NCBI RefSeq assembly: GCF_023278045.1
Contig: NZ_CP056783.1
Coordinates: forward strand, 2,947,501 to 3,011,500
From: Flavobacterium sp. K5-23
GTDB taxonomy: Bacteria; Bacteroidota; Bacteroidia; Flavobacteriales; Flavobacteriaceae
Length of the DNA stretch: 64,000 nt
Direction of reading: 5' to 3'
Shown here: piece by piece, positions 42,542-52,596 of the stretch
Layout of the letters: each line of letters begins with the position of its first letter
Numbering within the stretch: position 1 is the stretch's first letter
Notes under the pieces: generated by a model
Seen by the model: the letters and a program-made list of their open reading frames with translations, nothing else
Databases searched by the model: none
Told to the model about the DNA's origin: nothing
Position numbers and translations under genes: made by a program

Positions 42542-43690
42542 TTATAACAATGACTCTTCCGAGTATTTTTTTATTGCTTTTTTATATAAATCTACATAAA
42601 GAGGTAAAATATTTTTGATGTCAAATTTTTCAGCGACCGAGAGTGCATTCTTTTTGAATTCACAAAGAACAATCTCATCACTAAGTATTTTTATAGCGTT
42701 TTCAGCCATTTCATCTACATTCCCCACATCACTCAAATAGCCTGAAACACCATCAAAATTCACTTCAGGCAATCCTCCCGAATTACTCGAAATCACAGGG
42801 ACTCCCCAAGCCATTGCCTCCAAAGCGGCAAGACCGAAACTTTCCGTTTCAGATGGAAGTAGAAATAAATCAGTGTAACTTAAAATCTTATCAATCTCAT
42901 TACTGTTCCCAAAAAAGATTACTTTTTCTTGTATGCCCAACTCTTGGCACAAAATTTCAGCCTTTTCTTTTTCAGGTCCATCCCCTACCATCATTAACTT
43001 AGCCGGTATTTTTTGCTGAATCTTATAGAAGATTTTAATAATATCCGGAATTCTTTTTACTTTTCTAAAGTTACTGATATGTGTGATAATACGTTCCTCT
43101 CCTTTGGCCATTACTGAACGATGGCAAGGAATATTGGGGTCTTGGATATTTTTATTTAATTCAATGAAATTCGGAATTACATGAATGTCCTTTTTAATAT
43201 TGAATAGCTTATACGTATCGTCTTTTAAACTTTGGGAAACCGAAGTCACTACATCTGATTTGTTGATACTAAAACTCACCGCAGGCTTATAAAAAGGATG
43301 ATTCCCTACCAATGTAATATCCGTACCGTGAAGTGTGGTTACCATTGGAATACGAATACCTTCATCCTTTAGCATTTGTTTGGCCATATAGCCCGCATAG
43401 GCATGCGGAATGGCGTAATGAACGTGTAATATTTCTATTTTATAGAGTTTAACCATATCCACCAATTTGCTTGATAAAGCCAATTCATAGGGCTGATAAT
43501 GAAACAAAGGATATTCAGGAACATTTACTTCGTGGTAATGCACATTGGGGTTCAGCAAAGCTAAACGCACTGGCTGACTATAAGTTATAAAATGTATTTC
43601 ATGGCCCTGACGCGCTAGTTCAAGCCCTAATTCTGTAGCGACAACTCCACTACCTCCAAAGGTAGGATAACATACTATTGCAATTTTCAT
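42542..43690 (-). CDS. bshA: N-acetyl-alpha-D-glucosaminyl L-malate synthase (bacillithiol pathway)
   Basis: 382 residues, GT4-type glycosyltransferase that joins UDP-GlcNAc to L-malate in the first step of bacillithiol synthesis. Start [40 protein letters not shown] is typical, with GGSG and GHEIHFI near the N-terminus. [35 protein letters not shown] and the C-terminal [35 protein letters not shown] with the E-x-x-x-x-x-x-x-E motif follow. No bshB or bshC was seen nearby. Confidence 0.93.
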   Translation of the reverse strand: MKIAIVCYPTFGGSGVVATELGLELARQGHEIHFITYSQPVRLALLNPNVHYHEVNVPEYPLFHYQPYELALSSKLVDMVKLYKIEILHVHYAIPHAYAGYMAKQMLKDEGIRIPMVTTLHGTDITLVGNHPFYKPAVSFSINKSDVVTSVSQSLKDDTYKLFNIKKDIHVIPNFIELNKNIQDPNIPCHRSVMAKGEERIITHISNFRKVKRIPDIIKIFYKIQQKIPAKLMMVGDGPEKEKAEILCQELGIQEKVIFFGNSNEIDKILSYTDLFLLPSETESFGLAALEAMAWGVPVISSNSGGLPEVNFDGVSGYLSDVGNVDEMAENAIKILSDEIVLCEFKKNALSVAEKFDIKNILPLYVDLYKKAIKKYSEESLL

Positions 43691-43765
43691 CTATTTGTTT
43701 TAACGAAACGAATTTAAGGAAAATGAATTTATTTATGGGAGGATTCCCTATTTATATTTAAAAAA

Positions 43766-45769
43766 TCAAAATTTCATCTTCTGGATACGCACTGCATTTA
43801 AAATAGCTAAAAGTGCTACACCTACATCAGCAAAAACAGCTTCCCACATAGTTGCCAATCCTCCTGCACCAAGAATTAGTACAGCGGCTTTTACCCCAAA
43901 AGCCATTGTTATGTTTTGCCATACTATTTTCTTTGTTTGTTTACCAATGTTTATCGCGGTAAAAATCTTGGTTGGCTGGTCATTTTGAATAACAATATCG
44001 GCAGTTTCTATCGCGGCATCACTTCCTAAACCGCCCATTGCAATTCCGGCATCGGCAAGTGCGATTACTGGAGCGTCATTTACGCCATCACCCACAAAAG
44101 CAATTAAATTTTTCTTTTTGAGAGCAACTAATTTTCGAACCTTATCTTCAGGTAATAAATCTCCAAAAGCCTGGTCTATATTCAGCTCCTTCGCTACGGC
44201 AGTAACCACCGCTTGTTTATCGCCAGAAAGCAATATGGTTTGGATATTCAATTGATGTAAACTTTGTATTGCTTCTTTAGCATCTTCTTTTATTTCATCG
44301 GCAATCAAAAAGTAGCCCACGTATTTTTGATTGATAGCAACAATAATAATGGTAAATGGTGAAGCATCTATTTCGGCATCGTAACCGATGTTGAATTTTT
44401 TCATCAGTTTAACACTTCCAGCTAATATTTCGTTCCCGTCCACTTTTCCTTTAATGCCGAGACCTACAAATTCCTCAACATCAGTAACAGTAACCGTTTT
44501 CTCCGAACCATTTGCATATTCTACAATGGCAGTACCTACAGGATGAGTCGATTTGGTTTCAATTGCTGCAGTATATTTTACTAAATCCACTTCAGGAATC
44601 CCTACCGCAACCACTTTCTGTACTTTAAAAACACCTTTGGTCAATGTTCCTGTTTTGTCCATAACGACAATCTGAACAGCGGCCATTGTATCGAGAAAAG
44701 TAGCGCCTTTGAATAGAATTCCGTTTTTACTTGCCGCCCCAATTCCGCCAAAATAACCCAATGGAATCGAGATAACCAAGGCACAAGGACAGGAAATAAC
44801 TAAGAAAATTAAGGCTCGGTACAACCAATCGTTAAAAATGTAGTTTTCGACAAATAGCATTGGGATTAAACAAATTCCAATTGCCAAAAACACCACAATC
44901 GGAGTATATATTTTTGCAAATTTTCGAATAAATAATTCCGTAGGGGCTTTTTTGGCGGTGGCATCCTGAACCATTTCTAAAATTTTAGAAAGCTTACTGT
45001 CATTATACACAGTTGTTATTCTCACAAGAGAAACGGTATTAATGTTTATCATCCCCGCCAATACAACAGCATCTTTCATTTTAGTATCCGGGGTACTTTC
45101 ACCCGTAAGTGCTGCCGTATTAAACGTAGCCGAATCTGATAACAACACACCGTCCAGCCCAAGTTTTTCCCCTGATTTTAATTGGATAATATCACCAATT
45201 TTCGCATCAACAGCTTTTATCAATTTGGCATCATTATTAACCAAAATGGTAACTTCATCTGGGCGTTGATCCAGTAAATTTTTAATATTGGTTTTAGCCC
45301 TTTGTACAGCCAAACTCTGAAATATTTCACCAATGGCATAAAATACCATTACGGCAACGCCCTCAGGATATTCACCAATGGCAAATGCCCCTATTGTAGC
45401 GATGCTCATCAATAAAAACTCCGAAAACAAATCTCCCTTACGTGCGCTTTCAAATGCTTCTTTCAAAACCGGAAACCCTACTGGAATATAGGCAACTATA
45501 TACCAAGTCGTTCTAATCCATTCTGTAAACCAATTTTGATTCCAAAAATTATCAAAAATCAATGCAACTCCTAATAAAATGAAACTTATTGCCGCAGGTA
45601 AAAAAAGTTGAAAAACACTTTGATCACCAGTATTGTGACTGTGCCCGTTATGGTTATTATGTTCACTTTTCAATTTTTCAGAATGAATTAAAACCTCATT
45701 TGGCTTTACTTCCTCTTCTATGGAACAGCAAGAACTATGTTTATTTTTATCTAAAAATTTCATATTCAC
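43766..45769 (-). CDS. Heavy-metal translocating P-type ATPase (Zn/Cd/Co type)
   Basis: 667 residues. Cys-Cys near the N-terminus (KHSSCCSIEEE) and a His-rich stretch (HNNHNGHSHNTGD) can bind metal; no full MXCXXC domain is present. Motifs: TGES (LTGESTPDTK), the membrane ion site SCPCALVISIPLGYFGG with Cys327-Pro-Cys329, the phosphorylated Asp371 in VVMDKTGTLTKG, THPVG (HP motif), FVGDGVNDAPVIALADAGIAMG. The CPC motif places it among P1B exporters. It neighbours RND efflux genes on the same strand, so it probably handles the same metals from the cytosol. Confidence 0.95.
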   Translation of the reverse strand: MNMKFLDKNKHSSCCSIEEEVKPNEVLIHSEKLKSEHNNHNGHSHNTGDQSVFQLFLPAAISFILLGVALIFDNFWNQNWFTEWIRTTWYIVAYIPVGFPVLKEAFESARKGDLFSEFLLMSIATIGAFAIGEYPEGVAVMVFYAIGEIFQSLAVQRAKTNIKNLLDQRPDEVTILVNNDAKLIKAVDAKIGDIIQLKSGEKLGLDGVLLSDSATFNTAALTGESTPDTKMKDAVVLAGMININTVSLVRITTVYNDSKLSKILEMVQDATAKKAPTELFIRKFAKIYTPIVVFLAIGICLIPMLFVENYIFNDWLYRALIFLVISCPCALVISIPLGYFGGIGAASKNGILFKGATFLDTMAAVQIVVMDKTGTLTKGVFKVQKVVAVGIPEVDLVKYTAAIETKSTHPVGTAIVEYANGSEKTVTVTDVEEFVGLGIKGKVDGNEILAGSVKLMKKFNIGYDAEIDASPFTIIIVAINQKYVGYFLIADEIKEDAKEAIQSLHQLNIQTILLSGDKQAVVTAVAKELNIDQAFGDLLPEDKVRKLVALKKKNLIAFVGDGVNDAPVIALADAGIAMGGLGSDAAIETADIVIQNDQPTKIFTAINIGKQTKKIVWQNITMAFGVKAAVLILGAGGLATMWEAVFADVGVALLAILNAVRIQKMKF

Positions 45770-45848
45770 CTTTATTTATTCTTCCAATAAATTTAAAAGA
45801 GTTTAATTATGATAACACCGTAAACTCTTTTAAAATTACATAAAAACA

Positions 45849-47093
45849 TTAATGTTCGTGTTCTCCTCCACCTTTCATTGTGGATAATAAATAAAAAGCT
45901 CCTTTAGTGACAATTTCAGCTTTTTCAGGAATTATTGAAACAAATTTTACTTCAGTATAGCCCATATCAGTAGTTCCTGGGACAACTTCAATCACTTTGA
46001 AATGAATTTCGTGATGCCCTTCCTCCGTAGTAGAAGCGTCCTCCTTCTTTTCACTATGTTTGTCTGTTTCCTGATGTCCTTTTTCTTTGACAAAAACATA
46101 ATACTTATCTCCATCTTTAACAATTGCGTCTTTTGGCAAAGCCGGAACTGTGGCATTATTGATATTAATATTAGCCGAAACATACATTCCTGAAATCAAA
46201 TCTTTAGTATCTGACTGATTGATTTTTGCGTGTACAGCAACAGTTTTACTTTCGTTGGAAAACGACTTGTTAATACCAAAAATCTTTCCTTTAATGGTTT
46301 TGTTAGATTGATTTGTCAATACAAAATCGACTTCCTGACCTATTGCTATGGTTCCCAAATCTTTTTCATACACATTCAAATCTAAATGCATTTGGGTATT
46401 GTCAACCACCTCAAAAAGAGGAATCCCCGTTTCGGCATAAGCGCCTTTTGAAATGTTTATTTTCCCAACATATCCTGAAATTGGAGCAACAATTGGTACT
46501 AAAGAACTCCCTCCATTAGGGTTTACGTGTAAAGCTTGTAATTTAGTTTTGGCAGCCTGAGCTCTGGCTCTTTCAACAGCTAATTTCGATTTTACTTCCT
46601 GAAAAACTTTGCGTGGGTTCACATTTTCATCGCTTAAAGTTTTCTGACGGTTATATTCTAATTGCAAGTATTCAATATTGGCCATAGCCGACTTATAATC
46701 CTCCTGCATTTCCACAACATCCAGATTTTGAAGCGTAGCCAATACTTTCCCTTTATTAACAAAAGTACCTTCCAAAACAAAAATATCCTTTACAACACCG
46801 CTAATCAACGTAGAGATATTAGCCATATTTTGAGGAGGAACAGTAGTATATCCATTGGCTTTTATTACCGTATTTAGATTTCTTTCTTCTACAAATCCAG
46901 TTTCGATTCCTACTGTTTTATACTGATTCTCCGTTAAAGCTACTTCTGTTTTTGATTTTTCTTCATCGTGATCTTCTTCCTCTACTTTTTTATCTTGGCA
47001 AGATGCCAAAAGTAAAAAACAAGAAACAAGAAGCGGGAAATATACTTTTAATCGAATACTATTCGAGTTATTATTTACTATTATATTTTTCAT
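45849..47093 (-). CDS. CzcB/CusB-type periplasmic adaptor (membrane fusion protein)
   Basis: 414 residues. Lipoprotein signal peptide (LLVSCFLLLASCQDKK). Barrel-sandwich strands (GVVKDIFVLEGTFVNKGKVLATL; IVAPISGYVGKINISKGAY) flank an alpha hairpin (about 110-190). Two His-rich stretches (KGHQETDKHSEKKED; EEGHHEIHF) and a His tail (GGEHEH) may bind metal in the periplasm. It pairs with the CzcA-type pump 11 bases away on the same strand. Confidence 0.93.
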   Translation of the reverse strand: MKNIIVNNNSNSIRLKVYFPLLVSCFLLLASCQDKKVEEEDHDEEKSKTEVALTENQYKTVGIETGFVEERNLNTVIKANGYTTVPPQNMANISTLISGVVKDIFVLEGTFVNKGKVLATLQNLDVVEMQEDYKSAMANIEYLQLEYNRQKTLSDENVNPRKVFQEVKSKLAVERARAQAAKTKLQALHVNPNGGSSLVPIVAPISGYVGKINISKGAYAETGIPLFEVVDNTQMHLDLNVYEKDLGTIAIGQEVDFVLTNQSNKTIKGKIFGINKSFSNESKTVAVHAKINQSDTKDLISGMYVSANININNATVPALPKDAIVKDGDKYYVFVKEKGHQETDKHSEKKEDASTTEEGHHEIHFKVIEVVPGTTDMGYTEVKFVSIIPEKAEIVTKGAFYLLSTMKGGGEHEH

Positions 47094-47104
47094 TTTAAGA
47101 AATA

Positions 47105-50100
47105 TTAGTTGTTTAAAATAGATGGGAATTGCAGTTGAATTGCACTTTGATTGAAATTATTTAAAGCCTCAGCATATTGTTTTTTGATATCAATGGCTTG
47201 ATTTAAAAAACTGATATACGTCCAATAACTCATATCTCCATTTGCGTAGCTTTTTTGCGCTGTCACTATAATTTGTTCCGAATATTGCAATCCTTCTTTT
47301 TGATAATAATTCACTCCCTTTTGTTGTTTTTCGAATTCATTTTTCAGTTCCTCTATTTGTAATTTTAGGGACAATTTACTTTTTTCTAATGCTAATTGCG
47401 ATTGCGAAATCCCAACTTCGGCAGCTTTGGCTTTCGCCGAATTAACTCCCCCAAACAACGGAATTTGCAATCCTGCAGTAAATCCTTGAAAATAAAACTG
47501 AGTATCGATACTTTGGGCAAAATAACCCAAACCTAATTTAGGCATTCGTAGTGCCTTATAAGTATCCGCTTCTTTTTGAGCAACCGAAACCTGTTGTTGG
47601 TAATAATCTGAAACTAAATTTACAGCGTTATTTGTTTCATTATGGCCAACATTCGAATATTGAAAATCAGTTGTTAAATCAGGTATTATTAACGCTTCCG
47701 TTTGTACAAAATACTGAAACTGTTTTTGATAAATAGCTAAATCTAATACTAATTGCTCTTTGATCATTTCAATTTCTTTCACTTTAGCTTTAGCACTAAG
47801 AACTTCAATATTCCCGCTTTCACCCGTTTTAAAACGTAACTCGGCATTTTTTAAAAACTGAGTATAAATGCCATCCAGTTCACTATTCAGTTTTTGTATC
47901 GAAATACCAAAAAGATATTGATAGTAAGCCATAGTAACCGCTTTTTCGACTTCATATTCAGACATTGCTTTGCGCTTTTCAGCAAGTTTCACCAATTCCT
48001 CCTGCAATTGCCTGTTGGTTTTAGTGATTCTACCAATTGGAAAATATTGCTGCACCGAAATATTGTGGTCATACTCCACACTATTAAACTGCCCGCCTTG
48101 GTATTGAATTTGCAATGGATCTGGTTGAAAAGCGGTTTCCTTGAGGATAGTTTGTTTTTCTATTTCTTTATTCGAAATTTTCAAACCAATGTTATTCAAT
48201 TTAGCCAATGTGATTGCATTTTCCAAAGTAATGGTTTGGCTATTTTGAGCAAACGAGAAAGTACTAAACATTAATAAAAATAGCATTGCAATAGATTTTG
48301 AAACATTCTTTTTCATTTTAATTCCGTTTTCAAATAATAAATACAAAATGGGTAACACAATCAATGTCAACAAAGTGGCCGATAATAATCCACCAATGAC
48401 AACTGTTGCTAATGGTTTTTGTACTTCGGCGCCACCACTTGTAGACAAAGCCATTGGTAAGAAACCTAATGAAGCCACTGCTGCAGTCATTAAAACGGGA
48501 CGTAATCTTGTTCTTGTTCCAATTAAAACACGCTCAAGAGGGTCTAAAATCCCTTCTTTTTTGAGTTGGTTGAAATAAGTAATCAAAACTATTCCGTTAA
48601 GAACCGCGATTCCAAACAAAGCAATAAACCCAATTCCTGCCGATATGCTAAAAGGCATTCCGCGCAATGACAATGCAAATACACCTCCAATGGCTGATAA
48701 CGGAATAGCAGTAAAAATCAAAAAGGCTTGTTTCACACTATTAAAAGTAAAATACAACAATACTAAAATTAAACTCAAAGCAATAGGTAAGGCAACCGAA
48801 AGTCGCTTGTTAGCTTCTACTAAATTTTCAAACTGACCTCCGTAAGTAATATAATAACCCGCTGGAAGTTTGAAATTAGTTTCCAGTTTCTTTTGGATTT
48901 CTTCTACCACACTTTTCACATCACGACCTCTCACGTTTAAACCAACAGTGATTCTTCGCTTACCATCTTCCCTAGTCACCTGAACAGGTCCTTGTTCGTA
49001 GCTTATAGATGCTACTTGAGAAAGTGGCACTTGTTGTCCGTTTGGTAATGGTATAAAAAGATTAGTAACGTCATTAATATCCGTTCGATTGTCTTTGTTC
49101 ATTCGAACAGCTACATCAAAACGTTTACTTCCTTCATAGATTTTACCTGCTGTTTCTCCTGCAAATGAGGAACGTATAATCTTGTTTATGTCGGCTATAT
49201 TCACTCCGTATAAAGCAATTTTATCATAATCGAATTTAATGGTAATCTGAGGCAAACCAGTAACTTTATCGGCTTTTAAATCACCAATCCCTTCAATTTT
49301 ATTGATCTTGGAAATTAATTCATTTGCTTTATTATCCAAAACCGTTAAATCCTCACCAAAAATCTTTATGGCAATATCCGAACGGCTTCCAGTCATTAAC
49401 TCATTAAAACGCATTTGAATAGGCTGAGAAATCTCAATGGTTGCTCCTGGAATTCGCTCCATTTCTTCTTTCATTAAATTAGCTAAATCCTCCCAATTAT
49501 CTGCTGATGTCCATTCGCTTTTGTCTTTTAAAACAATAATCAAATCTCCACTTTCGATAGGCATTGGATCCGTTGGAATTTCTCCACTTCCTATTTTAGT
49601 CACAATCGTATTAATTTCCGGAAATTTTGCTTTTAGTAATTTTTCATATTCGGTTGTTGTTTTTACCATTTGCGAAAGCGAGCTTCCCGTCATAATGGAA
49701 GCATTTATGGCTAAATCCCCTTCTTCGATTGTTGGGATAAATTCGCCACCCATATTTTGAAATACAAATAAGGCAACTAAGAACAAACCTAATGCTACAC
49801 CTAAAACAAGTTTTTTTAATTGCAATACTTTTACTAAAAACGGAGCATAGATACTTTCGAACCAAGCCATCATTCGATCACTAAAATTTTCTTTTTGCAC
49901 TTTTTCTTTAGATAAAAACATAGCACTCATCATAGGAACGTAAGTCAATGACAATATAAAAGCACCAATAACTGCAAAACCAACAGTCATAGCCATAGGT
50001 CTAAACATTTTTCCTTCGGTACCTATTAACGCAAGGATGGGCAAATACACTATCAGGATAATAATTTCTCCAAAGGCAGCACTTGTTCTTATTTTAGAAG

Positions 50101-51451
50101 CGGAGTTATATACTTCCATATCCATTTCTTCCTGAGAATATGAATTAGATACAGCAACATTAGCTGATACATCGGCATTGATTTTCTTTCGATACAAATG
50201 ATGCATCGTGGCTTCGACAATAATCACAGCGCCGTCGACTATAATTCCAAAATCAATCGCGCCAAGGCTCATTAAGTTTCCGCTTATGTCAAAATAATTC
50301 ATCAGAATCACTGCAAAAAGCATCGCTAATGGAATAACCGAAGCAACTATAAGCCCTGCTCTTAAATTCCCTAAGAATAAAATCAGAACAAATATCACTA
50401 TTAATGCTCCTTCCAAAAGGTTTTTAGAGACGGTTCCTATTACACTATCAACTAACTTCCCTCTATCAATAAAAGCTTCCGCCACAACTCCTTCAGGCAG
50501 GCTTTTATTGATTTGTATCATTCTTTCTTTAATTCTCTTTACTACAGCGCTTGAATTTTCACCCTTGAGCATAAGGGCTAAACCACCTACGATTTCGCCT
50601 TTACCATCTTTTGTAGTTGCTCCATAACGCATAGCTGTTCCTTCTTGAACTGTGGCAACATTCCGAATCAGAATTGGGATTCCGTTTCTATTTTTGACAA
50701 CAATATTTTCTAAGTCTTTGATTCCTGTAGCCATTCCCACGCCACGAATAAAATAAGAATATTGTTCTTTTTCAATATAGGCTCCACCCGTATTTTGATT
50801 GTTGTTTTCTAAAGCGTCAAAAATTTCAGTAATGGTAACTCCAGTACTATTCAACTGATTTGGGTTAACGGAAATCTCATATTGTTTCAAACTTCCACCC
50901 CAAGTACTTACTTCAGCTAAACCTTTTATCCCTTGAAGTTGCGGAATAATAATCCAGTCTTGAATGGTACGTAATTCGGTTGCGTTGTATTTGTCTTCAT
51001 ACCCTTTTTTGGCATAAACATCGTATTGATATATTTCTCCTAAACCGGTAGTAATAGGAGCTAATTCAGGTGAACCGGCATATTTTGGAATGTTTTCTTC
51101 GGCTTGCTTTAAACGTTGAAAAACCTGTTCCCTAGCCCAGTAAATATCAACCTCGTCTTCAAATACTACAGTAACTACTGATAATCCAAAACGGGAAATA
51201 CTACGAAGCTCGATTACCTTAGGTATCGTCTTTACGGATTGTTCAAGTGGAAAAGTAATAAGTTGCTCCACTTCTTGAGCTGCTAATGTAGGTGCTGTAG
51301 TTAATATTTGAACCTGATTATTAGTTACATCAGGTAGTGCATCAAGAGGTAAATTCTTGAGCGAATAGCTTCCCCAGGCAATTAGCACAAGGGTAAATAA
51401 AAGTATAATGAATTTATTCTTTATACTGAATTGTATAATTTTATCTAACAT
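47105..51451 (-). CDS. CzcA/CusA-type heavy-metal RND pump fused to a TolC-like outer-membrane factor
   Basis: 1448 residues from ATG 51451 (MLDKIIQFSIKNKFIILLF); a longer frame starts 11 codons upstream. Residues 1 to about 1040 are an RND transporter with 12 helices: SLGAIDFGIIVDGAVIIVEA (TM4 Asp residues for the proton relay), RPMAMTVGFAVIGAF and GRDVKSVVEEIQKKL. From about residue 1046 a second protein begins with a signal-peptide-like MKKNVSKSIAMLFLLMFSTF and continues as a TolC-like outer-membrane protein (about 400 residues; LENAITLAKLNNIG, FKTGESGNIEVLSAKAK). Such fusions are common in Bacteroidota. Confidence 0.93.
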   Translation of the reverse strand: MLDKIIQFSIKNKFIILLFTLVLIAWGSYSLKNLPLDALPDVTNNQVQILTTAPTLAAQEVEQLITFPLEQSVKTIPKVIELRSISRFGLSVVTVVFEDEVDIYWAREQVFQRLKQAEENIPKYAGSPELAPITTGLGEIYQYDVYAKKGYEDKYNATELRTIQDWIIIPQLQGIKGLAEVSTWGGSLKQYEISVNPNQLNSTGVTITEIFDALENNNQNTGGAYIEKEQYSYFIRGVGMATGIKDLENIVVKNRNGIPILIRNVATVQEGTAMRYGATTKDGKGEIVGGLALMLKGENSSAVVKRIKERMIQINKSLPEGVVAEAFIDRGKLVDSVIGTVSKNLLEGALIVIFVLILFLGNLRAGLIVASVIPLAMLFAVILMNYFDISGNLMSLGAIDFGIIVDGAVIIVEATMHHLYRKKINADVSANVAVSNSYSQEEMDMEVYNSASKIRTSAAFGEIIILIVYLPILALIGTEGKMFRPMAMTVGFAVIGAFILSLTYVPMMSAMFLSKEKVQKENFSDRMMAWFESIYAPFLVKVLQLKKLVLGVALGLFLVALFVFQNMGGEFIPTIEEGDLAINASIMTGSSLSQMVKTTTEYEKLLKAKFPEINTIVTKIGSGEIPTDPMPIESGDLIIVLKDKSEWTSADNWEDLANLMKEEMERIPGATIEISQPIQMRFNELMTGSRSDIAIKIFGEDLTVLDNKANELISKINKIEGIGDLKADKVTGLPQITIKFDYDKIALYGVNIADINKIIRSSFAGETAGKIYEGSKRFDVAVRMNKDNRTDINDVTNLFIPLPNGQQVPLSQVASISYEQGPVQVTREDGKRRITVGLNVRGRDVKSVVEEIQKKLETNFKLPAGYYITYGGQFENLVEANKRLSVALPIALSLILVLLYFTFNSVKQAFLIFTAIPLSAIGGVFALSLRGMPFSISAGIGFIALFGIAVLNGIVLITYFNQLKKEGILDPLERVLIGTRTRLRPVLMTAAVASLGFLPMALSTSGGAEVQKPLATVVIGGLLSATLLTLIVLPILYLLFENGIKMKKNVSKSIAMLFLLMFSTFSFAQNSQTITLENAITLAKLNNIGLKISNKEIEKQTILKETAFQPDPLQIQYQGGQFNSVEYDHNISVQQYFPIGRITKTNRQLQEELVKLAEKRKAMSEYEVEKAVTMAYYQYLFGISIQKLNSELDGIYTQFLKNAELRFKTGESGNIEVLSAKAKVKEIEMIKEQLVLDLAIYQKQFQYFVQTEALIIPDLTTDFQYSNVGHNETNNAVNLVSDYYQQQVSVAQKEADTYKALRMPKLGLGYFAQSIDTQFYFQGFTAGLQIPLFGGVNSAKAKAAEVGISQSQLALEKSKLSLKLQIEELKNEFEKQQKGVNYYQKEGLQYSEQIIVTAQKSYANGDMSYWTYISFLNQAIDIKKQYAEALNNFNQSAIQLQFPSILNN

Positions 51452-51561
51452 TTTTTTGAGTATAATAATGGCGTTTAGAGGCAAAACATTGCCTACATCA
51501 ATTTTTGTGGAAAATCCACAACACTATTACCCGATTACTGAATAAATCCAGACGGGTTATA

Positions 51562-51888
51562 TTATACTATTTGAGGGGGTTGCCAGATACTCCCGTAGAA
51601 ATTGGAAGTACAAATCGATTTATAATAAAGCTCTTTAGTTTTAATAACTGTTGAAACTAAAGGGAGATCAAAAACAATTTCAGGAAGAAATGCTAAAGTT
51701 TGTGCGCCACAACAATTACAGGCACAAAAAGGGGGACATAAATCTTTTTCTTTATCGTGTGAATGTGACGATTCATTTGATGCCGTTTCTTGAGAAGTAT
51801 GAGCTGTACTATACACTTCCATATCTGCACAAGGCAAACAGGAAACGACTATTAAGTAGAAGGACAATATAAAATTCATTATTCTCAT
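51562..51888 (-). CDS. Small secreted Cys/His-rich protein upstream of the metal efflux genes
   Basis: 108 residues. Signal peptide MRIMNFILSFYLIVVSCLPCADM, then a Ser/His/Glu-rich stretch (SNESSHSHDKEKD) and a Cys cluster (LCPPFCACNCCGAQ; six or more Cys). It is 110 bases upstream of the CzcA gene in the same direction. Similar small proteins are frequent before CzcABC genes in Flavobacteriia (from memory; DUF6660-like). A periplasmic metal chaperone or metal buffer is a reasonable guess. Confidence 0.7.
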   Translation of the reverse strand: MRIMNFILSFYLIVVSCLPCADMEVYSTAHTSQETASNESSHSHDKEKDLCPPFCACNCCGAQTLAFLPEIVFDLPLVSTVIKTKELYYKSICTSNFYGSIWQPPQIV

Positions 51889-52035
51889 TAATTACAAAAG
51901 TAACCCTTTAATTTCTTACACCATCGCTTGATTAACTTAATTTGGGTTAAATTATTAGAGTTTAATAATAAACAAAGCATAAAAAAAGGCATAAGAAAAA
52001 ATCTTATGCCTTAAATATTTATCAATATAGTATTT

Positions 52036-52518
52036 CTAAAAAAAACGACTGTGCCAACTATCCATAGCTGGAACTTCCCATGATTCTAAATATTCTTGTA
52101 CGTTATTAATTAAATTATTGAAAACGATAGTGTTTTCTGTTACCGCTTTGTCTTTTACCATTTTCTTGAAATCAATCAATGGCTTATGAGCGATATGTTC
52201 TCCTAATTTGAAAGTTACATTCATTTTATCCAAAAGATCAACATCGTATTTTTTTTCCAAACTTTGAATAAATTCTACAGAAGAATCAATTGAACACCCT
52301 GTTGCTGCCTGCACATCCTGATTTACGGCTATAATTATAAATCGGTTGTACTTTAGTTCATATGAAGATTCTAAACTTGTACCATGAGCAGCCCAACTTT
52401 CAAGAAAGGATTGCAAAGCAGTTTCGATTTCAGAAAATTCGGCATCCGAAAATTTTCTGTTGGATTGATATATCCATATTCTGGATTCTTCGGGTAAATT
52501 TTCAAATGGAACGTACAT
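52036..52518 (-). CDS. Conserved Bacteroidota protein of unknown function (often mislabelled 'ABC transporter ATPase')
   Basis: 160 residues. Begins MYVPFENLPEESRIWIYQSNRKFS, includes WAAHGTSLESSYELKYNRFIIIAVNQDVQAATGCSIDSSVEF, and ends VPAMDSWHSRFF. No Walker A or B motif and no signature sequence, so it is not an ABC ATPase, although I recall that label in databases. Conserved Cys in ATGCSID near residue 79. Cytosolic. Followed on the same strand by the Fe-S protein genes. Confidence 0.75.
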   Translation of the reverse strand: MYVPFENLPEESRIWIYQSNRKFSDAEFSEIETALQSFLESWAAHGTSLESSYELKYNRFIIIAVNQDVQAATGCSIDSSVEFIQSLEKKYDVDLLDKMNVTFKLGEHIAHKPLIDFKKMVKDKAVTENTIVFNNLINNVQEYLESWEVPAMDSWHSRFF

Positions 52519-52596
52519 TTTTTATTTATTTTAAATTTATGAAGCTAGAAGTAGTATTAAAAAAATAATCTTTCTACTAACTAATTATTGTATTAT

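Noticed and set aside
45042-45269. Plus-strand frame inside the P-type ATPase gene
   Set aside because: It is the shadow of a well-supported minus-strand gene.
52036-52518. ABC transporter ATPase
   Set aside because: No Walker A or signature motif; the label appears to be inherited.
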